From positions 3,100,001-3,164,000 of the forward strand of contig NZ_CP108067.1 in NCBI RefSeq assembly GCF_036178145.1: 64,000 bases of DNA, given 5' to 3'. The number at the start of each line of letters is the position of its first letter. The stretch's first letter is position 1. This DNA is from Streptomyces sp. NBC_00273 (lineage in GTDB: Bacteria; Actinomycetota; Actinomycetes; Streptomycetales; Streptomycetaceae). Below are positions 55,549-62,860 of the stretch, in pieces. Made by a program: the position numbers and the translations under genes. The notes under the pieces were generated by a model, which worked only from the letters and a program-made list of their open reading frames with translations, was not told where the DNA came from and did no database searches.

Positions 55549-56076
55549 ATGGACCTTGAGCAGCTTCGCGCCGCGTGTGAGGCACGCGTCGAGGCGCTTC
55601 GACTCCCGCACCGCTTCAGCACCCGCGACTTGTGCGACGCCGTGGCCGAGCAACGCGGACGCCCCATCATCCTGCGCCCCCTGAGCACCCTGGGCGCCTT
55701 GGACGCTCCGTGCGGAATCCGCCTGGAGACCCCGGACGCCGACCTGTTGTTCTACGAGGAGGCCACCTCGCCCCTCCATCAGAACCACATCCTCGCCCAC
55801 GAGATCAGCCACATCATCTGCGACCACCCCGGCAGTCTCGAACTGGACCGGGACACCCTGCGCGCGATCGGGTTCAACCCCACCCTCGTGCAGCGCATGT
55901 CCGGCCGGACCAGTTACACCAGCGAGGACGAACGCGAGGCCGAGGTGATGGCCAGCGTGATCCGACAACTCATGTACCGGGGACGCGAAGGCCCGTCGAG
56001 CCGGCCCGCCAGCGGCGCCGAGAGCTGGGACGCGCTGTTCGCCAAGCCACACAGGAAGAAGCGCGATCGGAAATGA
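55549..56076 (+). CDS. ImmA/IrrE-family metallopeptidase (cassette gene 2)
   Basis: A 175-residue protein with NHILAHEISHIICDHPG; HEISH at about residues 84-88 is the HExxH zinc site, and the downstream EDEREAEVMAS carries the likely third Glu ligand. This is the ImmA/IrrE (DUF955) peptidase fold, known to cleave XRE-type repressors after a signal, as in ICEBs1 ImmA and Deinococcus IrrE. ATG at 55549 follows GTGGGGAC, 245 bp after the XRE gene. Its stop overlaps the next ATG (ATGA). Confidence 0.88.
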   Translation: MDLEQLRAACEARVEALRLPHRFSTRDLCDAVAEQRGRPIILRPLSTLGALDAPCGIRLETPDADLLFYEEATSPLHQNHILAHEISHIICDHPGSLELDRDTLRAIGFNPTLVQRMSGRTSYTSEDEREAEVMASVIRQLMYRGREGPSSRPASGAESWDALFAKPHRKKRDRK

Positions 56077-57263
56077 TCAACATCCTCTTCACGGGCACGG
56101 CCGTCGTGCTGCTGTGCTTCGCCGCCTATTGGGTGCGGGGCCGCGGCGGACACCGCCCCACGGGCGCCTGGGCGATGGCGGCGCTGCTGACCTCGTTCGC
56201 CCTCGCCTTCGCCTCCTACGCCCCCGCCGTGGAGCGCGCGGTCGAATCGGTGGTCCCCCACGTCGCCCGGCTCCTCAGCAACACCTTCACCCTGACGGCG
56301 GCCACCTCGGTCCTCGCCTTCCTCTTCCAGCTCAACCTGGACCGCGAGCGGGCCCATCGGCAGATCCGACTGCGCGTCATCGCCCTCGCGATCTCCGTCG
56401 CCGGCATGACCGCCTTCTTCGCCGCCGAACAACTCACGGGCCGCAACCCGGCGTTGTACGCGTGCTACGTACTCATCTACATCTCCTTCCTGGGGTACAC
56501 GGCCAAGGACTTCCTGCTGCAGACCTGGGCCCAGTCCAAGCGCTCGACCCGACGCAGCCAGCGCTGGGGCCTGCGCACGACCTCGGTGGGCTGTGGCTTC
56601 GCCCTCGTCTACGCCGCGTACAAGCTCTTCGCCCTGGTCTCCATCGGCCTCGGTCTGGGGCTCGTACCCGACCACGCCCGGTGCTCGACGCCCCTGACCC
56701 CCTTCCGCTGCGCGTTCAGCGTGAGCGCGCCCGCCGTCGCCGTGCTCCTCATCACCGTCGGGCTCACCCTCCCCGCCCTGCTGTGGCCGCTGAGCCAACT
56801 GCGCCGCCGCCGCTGGGAACGGAGCTCGTTCACCGCGCTGGAACCCCTGTGGCGGGAGGTCACCTCGGCGGTCCCCGAGGTCGTGCTCGACCCGGGGAGC
56901 ACCGACGCCGACACCCACGACCTCGACTTCCACCTGCACCGCCGGGTCATCGAGATCAACGACGGCGTGCTGGCCCTGCGCCGGTACCGTCAGGCATCGG
57001 TACGGGACGCCGCGGCCGCCGAGGTCGCCCGCCGGGGCACGGCAGACACCCCGGAGGGCGACGCCGGGGTGGAAGCGGCGGTCATCGCCGCGGCCGTCGC
57101 CGCGAAGCACGCAGGAGTCGTCCCCGAGGGCGACGAGGCCCCGCCCGCCACCGGCACCGCCTCCCGCAAGGGCGACCTCCCCGCGGAGACCGCATGGCTG
57201 CTGCTCGTGGCGAACGCCTACGTACAGCACCCGGCACCCGAGAACACGGGCGCGGCCTCGTGA
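56073..57263 (+). CDS. Seven-helix membrane protein, MAB_1171c-type putative transporter (cassette gene 3)
   Basis: A 396-residue membrane protein: seven hydrophobic segments in the first ~240 residues (e.g. ILFTGTAVVLLCFAAYWV, WAMAALLTSFALAFASYA, VSAPAVAVLLITVGLTLPALLW) and a ~150-residue cytosolic C-terminal domain (ALEPLWREVTSAVPEVVLD...HLHRRVIEINDGVLALRRY). The pattern of an LW/PLW motif after helix 7 and the RRVIEINDG block fits the MAB_1171c family as I recall it. No transport motif is evident. It is coupled by 4-bp overlaps to the peptidase and the P450, so the three products are probably made together. Confidence 0.75.
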   Translation: MINILFTGTAVVLLCFAAYWVRGRGGHRPTGAWAMAALLTSFALAFASYAPAVERAVESVVPHVARLLSNTFTLTAATSVLAFLFQLNLDRERAHRQIRLRVIALAISVAGMTAFFAAEQLTGRNPALYACYVLIYISFLGYTAKDFLLQTWAQSKRSTRRSQRWGLRTTSVGCGFALVYAAYKLFALVSIGLGLGLVPDHARCSTPLTPFRCAFSVSAPAVAVLLITVGLTLPALLWPLSQLRRRRWERSSFTALEPLWREVTSAVPEVVLDPGSTDADTHDLDFHLHRRVIEINDGVLALRRYRQASVRDAAAAEVARRGTADTPEGDAGVEAAVIAAAVAAKHAGVVPEGDEAPPATGTASRKGDLPAETAWLLLVANAYVQHPAPENTGAAS

Positions 57264-58450
57264 CCGCCCCGCGGCAGGACCCGCTGCGCGACCCGCGCTT
57301 CTTCGCCGACCCCTACCCCACCTACGACCGGTTGCGCGAAGGCTGCCCGGTCAGGCGGATCCCCACCGGCTCCGGCGGACACCAGGCGTACGTGATCACC
57401 GGCCACTCCGAGGCCCGCGAGGCGTTCACCGACCCCCGCCTGTCCAAGGACACGGCCCGCTTCTTCGCCGACCGACCCTCGGACCGCGACCTGCACCCGG
57501 CGATCTCCCGCAACATGCTGGCGAGCGACCCCCCGGCGCACACCCGCCACCGACGGGTGGCGACCCGGCTGTTCACGACCGGCCGCGTCCGGGAACTGCG
57601 CCCGTTCGTCACCCGGGTCGTGGACGACCTCATGGCCACGTGGCGACCGGGCACGGACGTCGACCTGGTGGCGGACCTGGCGGTGCCCCTGCCGGTCACC
57701 GTCGTCTGCGAACTCCTCGGCGTACCGGAATCCGACCGCGCCGCGCTCGCCGACTGGTCCCACGCCCTCTTCGACGCGACCGACACCGACCGCGTCGACG
57801 CCGCGTCGCACCGGATCGGGGACTACCTGACCGACCTCGTCGACACGGCCCGCACCAGCCCCGGCGACGGCCCGCTCCGCTCCCTCCTGCGCGACTGCGA
57901 CGAGGGCGGCCTCGACCGGGACGAGACCGTCTCCCTGGCCGCCCTCCTCCTGGTCGCCGGCCACGAGACCACCACCCACTTCATCGGCAACGCCGTCCTG
58001 GCCCTGCTCCGGCACCCGGAGGCGTTCGACCGCCTGCGCCGGGACCCGGACCTGATCCCCGGCGCCCTCGACGAACTGCTCCGCTTCGACTCCCCGGTGA
58101 GCGTGGCCACCTTCCGTCACAGCACGGAGGACCTGAGCGTCGGCGGGATCGACATCCCGGCGGGCTTCCCGGTGCTCATCGCCCCCGGAGCCGCGAACCG
58201 CGACCCGTCCGCGTTCCCGGACCCGCACCACCTGGACCTCGACCGCGACGCCGGCGCCCACCTCTCCTTCGGGCACGGCATCCACCGCTGCCCGGGCGCC
58301 CCCCTGGCCCGGGCCGAGGCGGAGATCGCCCTCCGCACCCTGGTGACCCGCTTCCCGGACACGCACCTGGCCGTCCCCGCAGAATCCCTGTCCTGGCGCC
58401 AAACGCGCCTCACCCGCGGCCTGACCGCCCTCCCCCTCACCCTCGCCTGA
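57260..58450 (+). CDS. Cytochrome P450 (cassette gene 4)
   Basis: A 396-residue class I bacterial P450: I-helix LLLVAGHETTTHFIGNAVLAL (oxygen-binding Thr), K-helix ExxR in DELLR, PERF-like FPDPHHLDLDRDA, and the haem loop LSFGHGIHRCPGAPLARAEAEIAL with the Cys ligand. It needs ferredoxin and reductase partners, which are not adjacent. GTG start overlaps the membrane protein stop (GTGA). Its substrate is unknown; the link to a regulator-peptidase-membrane trio is unusual for a catabolic P450 and suggests a conserved functional unit. Confidence 0.93.
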   Translation: MTAPRQDPLRDPRFFADPYPTYDRLREGCPVRRIPTGSGGHQAYVITGHSEAREAFTDPRLSKDTARFFADRPSDRDLHPAISRNMLASDPPAHTRHRRVATRLFTTGRVRELRPFVTRVVDDLMATWRPGTDVDLVADLAVPLPVTVVCELLGVPESDRAALADWSHALFDATDTDRVDAASHRIGDYLTDLVDTARTSPGDGPLRSLLRDCDEGGLDRDETVSLAALLLVAGHETTTHFIGNAVLALLRHPEAFDRLRRDPDLIPGALDELLRFDSPVSVATFRHSTEDLSVGGIDIPAGFPVLIAPGAANRDPSAFPDPHHLDLDRDAGAHLSFGHGIHRCPGAPLARAEAEIALRTLVTRFPDTHLAVPAESLSWRQTRLTRGLTALPLTLA

Positions 58451-58641
58451 CCCGCGACTGCCCCCGACGATGCCGACACGAGCTGCCCGCCGCCGCACCC
58501 AGCGGCGGCGGAACCCGCAGGGAGCACCACCTCGGCGTGCCGCAGCGCCTGGTGATACCGGGCGTCGAGCCGTGTCGGCCGCCAGACCGGGATCTCCCGG
58601 CCCCGCGGGCCCGGGACGCGGCGGGCGATCGCGGGGAAAGC

Positions 58642-58686
58642 GAGAAGGGCCAGAATCCGATTCTTTTCCGGATTCCAGCCCTTCTC
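58642..58686. terminator. Bidirectional terminator between P450 and small minus-strand gene
   Basis: A stem of 9 bp (58642-58650 with 58678-58686), a 2-nt internal mismatch, then 7 bp (58653-58659 with 58669-58675) and a T-rich loop; it sits between two convergent genes. Confidence 0.75.
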
Positions 58687-58701
58687 CACTACGAGTAGAC
58701 C

Positions 58702-58893
58702 TTACCGTTCGGCGCGGAAGATCTCATCGCCGTTCTCATTGAAGCCGATGTGGATGTGCGCTCCGCCCTCTCCCTTTTCCTGGATGAGAAACTCGGAGGC
58801 GACCGGTTCACCGGTGTCTCGGTGAACGCCGTCGGAGTTCACGCCGACCCAGGCGTTCTCATTGCTGTCCTGGGTGTTGAACCTTCCGCTCAT
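58702..58893 (-). CDS. 63-residue conserved-looking small protein, function unknown
   Basis: An acidic protein: MSGRFNTQDSNENAWVGVNS...HIHIGFNENGDEIFRAER, with a predicted beta-hairpin pattern (VASEFLIQEKGEGGAHIHIGF). The ATG at 58893 is preceded by GAGGTG. Codon usage is less GC-biased than neighbours, and its upstream 220 bp are AT-rich, unlike the rest of the window. It converges on the P450 gene and may belong to the cassette or be a recent arrival. Confidence 0.6.
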   Translation of the reverse strand: MSGRFNTQDSNENAWVGVNSDGVHRDTGEPVASEFLIQEKGEGGAHIHIGFNENGDEIFRAER

Positions 58894-59046
58894 GCAGCAC
58901 CTCTCTCGAGGGTAGGTGGCGATGGGCCACAAACGAAAGTCGGCGCAGATCCGACCCAGGCAGAGAATAGGGCAAACCGACGATGCGAAAGTGCGAGAAT
59001 TGAAAGTACTCATTCTTCGCAAGGTCAAGAAATAATGCATCTGCAC

Positions 59047-59356
59047 TAGACGGATCTAGTCACCTATCGATCCGAAACGGTAGATCCTCAGAGTCGCCAA
59101 TTCCGCATAAGGAACTGGTGAGCGAATTGGCACGACTGCTCGGTAGGCGACGACGTCGTCGACCAGGCCCGGCGGCGCGTGTTGAACCGTCGCTCCCATC
59201 TGAGCGACCGGCAGCGCTTTCCCGTGCGGCGAGGACTCCCCCGATGCGCAGAGCCCTCCCTGCGCTTCGCCATGAGGACCTTGCCCTTCTCGGCCCGACG
59301 GAGTTCAAGGTGGGTTTCGACGATCAGGCGACCCCCAAGGTCGAGCAGCACCCGGC
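59047..59356. other. Stretch without a recognised gene upstream of the transposase remnant
   Basis: It contains the palindrome CTAGAC-GGA-TCTAG near 59047-59061 and short open frames without protein-like features. It probably represents degraded mobile-element flank; no terminal repeats were recognised. Confidence 0.3.
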
Positions 59357-59575
59357 CGGCTCGACCGGTCCAGGGCCTGCGTGGACGGCTCCCACATCCG
59401 GGCGAAGAAGGGGCGCGACACCGATCCGCCGCCGGTCGACCGGCAGAAGGCGGGCAGCGAGCACCACCTGACCTACGACGGACGCGCCATCCCCCTCAAG
59501 GTCCTCACGACCGCCGCGAACGTCAACGAGGCGGCCTTCGCGGACGGTTGCGCCTCGCCTCATCGACCCCAGCGG
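59357..59575 (+). pseudogene. IS5-family transposase remnant
   Basis: The frame reads VDGSHIRAKKGRDTDPPPVDRQKAGSEHHLTYDGRAIPLKVLTTAANVNEAAFADG, recalling the DDE catalytic core of IS5-like transposases (first Asp in DGSH-, then a GSKHH-like block). Only about 70 residues survive; N-terminal region, remaining catalytic residues and inverted repeats are not seen. Confidence 0.65.
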
Positions 59576-59847
59576 GTGACCGAAATGGCATGCATCATTC
59601 CAGAAATTTCCGGCGAAGTTCAGCCATCCCCGGGCGCCTCGCATCACCCAGACCCAGGCCCTAACGGCCCGGAAAACCGGGTGATCCCTGCCCTTTGCGG
59701 ACAGAAGCGGAATGTCTGATACGCCTATTGGTCGCCAAGATCATCGGATCGTAGCGTCGGTGATCTGTCCACAAGAACCGGTCACCGGCCGGTCGTCGAG
59801 AACCCTCGACGTACCCGGTCGTGGGCCCACGAATCCAAGGAGGCGTC

Positions 59848-60000
59848 ATGGACGCTCTGGACATCGACTTCGAGGAGTTCTCCCTCGAAGAGATCGCCAT
59901 CGAGGATGTGCCCGACACCACCGGCCTGCCGGTGATGGGGGCCTCCAACGGAGCCTCGTGCTGTCGGGCCAGCTGTTCCTGCTGCAGCAGCAGCAGCTGA
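59848..60000 (+). CDS. Thiopeptide-like RiPP precursor peptide
   Basis: A 50-residue peptide, missed by ordinary length cut-offs. AAGGAGG lies four bases before the ATG. Leader (about 1-32) is acidic: MDALDIDFEEFSLEEIAIED then VPDTTGLPVMGA. The core is SNGASCCRASCSCCSSSS, ending in a stop with no further basic tail. The Asp/Glu-rich leader, a GA-S junction, and a Ser/Cys-dense core are the marks of thiopeptide/azole-type precursors (TIGR03892-like), and a glutamylating LanB-type gene follows at once. Cys and Ser would become thiazoles and dehydroalanines. If Ser37 is residue 1 of the mature peptide, Cys-Cys-Ser at positions 9-11 mirror GE2270/thiomuracin cores. Confidence 0.85.
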   Translation: MDALDIDFEEFSLEEIAIEDVPDTTGLPVMGASNGASCCRASCSCCSSSS

Positions 60001-60005
60001 TTCGC

Positions 60006-60033
60006 CGCCGGGGGCCGGTCACGGCCCCCGGCG
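60006..60033 (+). terminator. Attenuator-like hairpin between precursor and dehydratase genes
   Basis: CGCCGGGGGCCG and CGGCCCCCGGCG pair over 12 bp with a GTCA loop, starting six bases after the precursor stop. Such partial terminators keep precursor transcript in excess over enzyme transcript. Confidence 0.75.
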
Positions 60034-60109
60034 TGCCAGCCGACAGGAACCACTCCCGGCCGGGCCCCACTTCCGGTAGGCCGGGCAAGCCAGAAGGGCA
60101 CCGCCTGCC

Positions 60110-62860
60110 ATGCGGCGATTCGTCGTGGCCGACACGGCTGCTACACGGGTCAACCCCCTGCCGTACACCCCGCTCGTACGGCCGCAGACCGCCGCCGCGT
60201 GGGACCGTCTCGCCGCGGCCGCGGACCGCACCCTGGCTGCGGCACGCCTCGCCGACGGTGCCCTCGCAGAGTCGGCCGGCGCGGTCGGCGCCCCCGCCGC
60301 GCACCTGCGCGTGCGCCGCAGGATCCGTGAGAAGCCCCTCACTCCGCTCCCCGCGGCGGCCTCCGGCGGTGACGCCGCGACCGTCCCGGCCGTCTCGGAC
60401 TGGCAGGCGACTGCCGAGGCCTACCGCACGCTGCTGGAGCAGGTCGCGCACGACCGGGCGGCCGCCCAGGCCCACGAGCGCCATGCGCTGAGCCTGCTCT
60501 GCGCCGAGGAGGAGCTCGCCTCCTCCGTCGAGCTGATCAGCCCCTTCCTGGGCGCCGCCGTCCGGCGGTACGCCGACTCCGGCGGCGACGACGCCGCGCG
60601 GGCGGACCGCAAGTCCGAACCGCGCATCACCGCGTACGCGTTGCGGGCCATGACCCGGACCAGCCCGCGCTCCCGGTTCACCGCGGTCGCCCTCTCGGCC
60701 ACGGAGGACGGGCCGGCGCCCGAAGCGCGGCCGATGCCCGAAGCGGGGCCTGCACCCGAAGCAGGGCCGGCGCCCGAACCGGGGCCTGCGCCCGAAGCAG
60801 GGCCGGCGCCCGAACCGGGGCCTGCGCCCGAAGCGGGGCCTGCGCCCGATCCCGGGTCGCCCGCCGCCCGCTGGGCGACCGCGCCGCCCACCGTCGCGCT
60901 GCGCACGGTGGAGGTCCAGCGCGGCGCCCTGCTGTCCGCCCTGGAACCCGCGCCGCGGCCCGGGTGCCCCGTGCGTCTGGCTCCGCTGCTGCCGGCCGCA
61001 CCCGGCGAGCTGGCGTTCATGGCCATCACCCCGGCGCATCCCCGCCCCCGCAAGGTGACCCTGCGTCGAGCCCGGGAACTGACCGAACTCACCGCCGTCG
61101 CCCGGTTCGGCGTCCACGCGTGGGAGGAGGTGGCCGGGCGGCTCGCCGAGGCCCTCGACTGCCCGGCCGCCCGCGCCGAACAGGTCATGCGCGCGGCGCT
61201 CCGGGCCGGCCTGCTCGGATCCGCGCTGCCCGTGGACGACCAGGACCCGAACTTCCTGACGGCATGTCACGACGCCCTGCCCGAGGCCGCGGCAGGAGGG
61301 ACAAGGGGTGCGGTCGAGGACGGCGCCGATCACGGCGGTCTGCGCGCCGTCGTCGCGGAACTGGCCGAGACGACCGCGCTCCTGGCCACCGACACCGCGG
61401 CCGACCGGCCCGCCCTGCACGCCCGGTTCCGCACGGCGGCGGCCCGGCTGCCGCACGCCGACGCGCTGGCGCCGCAGCTGTACGAGGACGCCGTTGCCGT
61501 GCTGCCGCCCCTCCCCGGACCCGAGGCGTCCCCGGCCGCGGCTGCGGCGGCCCTGCTGCCGGTGCTCGGGGCCTTCGACCTCAAGGCCGACCTGCGCATC
61601 GGCCTCCAGGCCGCGGTCCGCGCCCGCGGCGGGGCGGTCCGGCTGGTGGCCGAGGCCGAAAACCTCGCCGCGGAAGCCGCCCGGCTCGCCACTTCGGCCG
61701 CTGCCGGCGACACCGACGCACCGCTCGACCCGGACAGCCGGGCGGCGGCGGTGGGCCTGTGGACCTTCCGGCGGCGCGTGCTGGCGGACCTGGCCGACCT
61801 GTTCGAGGCGGCCGTCGCGGCGGGGGACGGCGTCGATGCCGTCATCGAGGACGAGCACCTGAGGGCCTGGGCCGCCGCCCTGCCCGACCGACTCCACCCG
61901 GACGGCGCCTCGTACGCCCTGATGGCCCAGTACGCGGACGGCCAGTGGGCCGCCAACGGCTGGTTCGGGGGCTACGGCGCCACGGCAGCCCGGTTCCTGG
62001 AGGCCGATACCGCCGCCGGCGGTACCGCCACCGCCGGCCTGCGCGCGCGGCTGCGCCGCGTCCTGGGCCCCTCGGTCGCCGAGGACCGGGCCGCACACGG
62101 GTTCAACACCGGCTGTCACCCCCCGCTCCTCGACCAGGAGATGACCGCGCACGACTGGGCGGGCGCCGTCCTCGTCGACGAGGGCGGGGCCGGCCGACTG
62201 CGCTGGCGGACCCCGCGCGGCCTGCGCCCGATCACCGTCGGCTCCACCCGCTGGGACCTGATGCCCGCGCCGAGCCGGATCGCCCTGTGGCTCCAAGGAG
62301 GGGGCGTGATCGCGTGCGCCTACGACCACGTCTTCCGTGAGCGCGCCCGTCCCGGCGCCGACGGCGTGATCGCCGTACCCCGGCTCCGCCACGGCAACCT
62401 GGTGCTCCAGCGCCGTCGCTGGTACCTGCCGGACACCGGCGTCCTGACCGGGACCCACCGGGGATCGTCCGACGACCTGCACCGGCTGGTGCGGCTGCGG
62501 GCCGAACACGGCCTACCCGCACGGTTCTTCGTCAAACAGCTGCCGGAATGGGAGCGCGACGAGGCGCTCGTGCCCGACGTCACCTCCCGCCCCGTGTCCC
62601 AGCCCAAGCCCCGCTACGTGGACACGGCCGGTGTGCTGGGCCTGGCCTCCTTCGCCAAGGACGCCGCCGACTTCACCCATCCGTACCTGGAGGAGTGCCT
62701 GCCCGGACCGGTGGCGGGCCACCACGTGCGCGAGGCGGTCTACGAGTTCGACCTGGCCGAGGCGGACACGCCCCGCGCCGACGCCGCCTTCGGGCCCGAG
62801 GCCGGTCGAAGCGCCGGTCCCGGTACCCCTGCCGGCCACGAGGAGGGCTCCGCGTGCTGA
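60110..62860 (+). CDS. LanB-type dehydratase, glutamylation domain (TbtB-like)
   Basis: A 916-residue protein with the N-terminal LanB domain pattern (RVNPLPYTPLVRPQTAAAW, RALRAMTRTSPRSRFTAVALS-like block) and AGAVLVDEGGAGRLRW, RHGNLVLQRRRWYLP, and LRLVRLRAEHGLPARFFVKQLPEWERD in the second half, all typical of the tRNA-Glu-dependent glutamyl transferases that activate Ser/Thr in thiopeptide and lanthipeptide pathways. The elimination domain is not fused here but appears in the next gene. A Pro/Ala/Glu minisatellite at residues about 201-248 is odd. It probably acts on the precursor encoded 110 bp upstream; the RBS is weak (AGAAGGGC). Confidence 0.87.
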   Translation: MRRFVVADTAATRVNPLPYTPLVRPQTAAAWDRLAAAADRTLAAARLADGALAESAGAVGAPAAHLRVRRRIREKPLTPLPAAASGGDAATVPAVSDWQATAEAYRTLLEQVAHDRAAAQAHERHALSLLCAEEELASSVELISPFLGAAVRRYADSGGDDAARADRKSEPRITAYALRAMTRTSPRSRFTAVALSATEDGPAPEARPMPEAGPAPEAGPAPEPGPAPEAGPAPEPGPAPEAGPAPDPGSPAARWATAPPTVALRTVEVQRGALLSALEPAPRPGCPVRLAPLLPAAPGELAFMAITPAHPRPRKVTLRRARELTELTAVARFGVHAWEEVAGRLAEALDCPAARAEQVMRAALRAGLLGSALPVDDQDPNFLTACHDALPEAAAGGTRGAVEDGADHGGLRAVVAELAETTALLATDTAADRPALHARFRTAAARLPHADALAPQLYEDAVAVLPPLPGPEASPAAAAAALLPVLGAFDLKADLRIGLQAAVRARGGAVRLVAEAENLAAEAARLATSAAAGDTDAPLDPDSRAAAVGLWTFRRRVLADLADLFEAAVAAGDGVDAVIEDEHLRAWAAALPDRLHPDGASYALMAQYADGQWAANGWFGGYGATAARFLEADTAAGGTATAGLRARLRRVLGPSVAEDRAAHGFNTGCHPPLLDQEMTAHDWAGAVLVDEGGAGRLRWRTPRGLRPITVGSTRWDLMPAPSRIALWLQGGGVIACAYDHVFRERARPGADGVIAVPRLRHGNLVLQRRRWYLPDTGVLTGTHRGSSDDLHRLVRLRAEHGLPARFFVKQLPEWERDEALVPDVTSRPVSQPKPRYVDTAGVLGLASFAKDAADFTHPYLEECLPGPVAGHHVREAVYEFDLAEADTPRADAAFGPEAGRSAGPGTPAGHEEGSAC
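60710..60853 (+). repeat. In-frame 18-bp minisatellite in the dehydratase gene
   Basis: Eight 18-bp units encode GPAPEA-type hexapeptides (GPAPEA, RPMPEA, GPAPEA, GPAPEP, GPAPEA, GPAPEP, GPAPEA, GPAPDP), forming a Pro-rich linker in the N-terminal part. Confidence 0.9.

Noticed and set aside
58894..59047. Longer start of the 63-residue protein giving 114 residues
   Set aside because: The extension has basic, Cys/Phe-rich composition and no RBS, while GAGGTG precedes the ATG at 58893.
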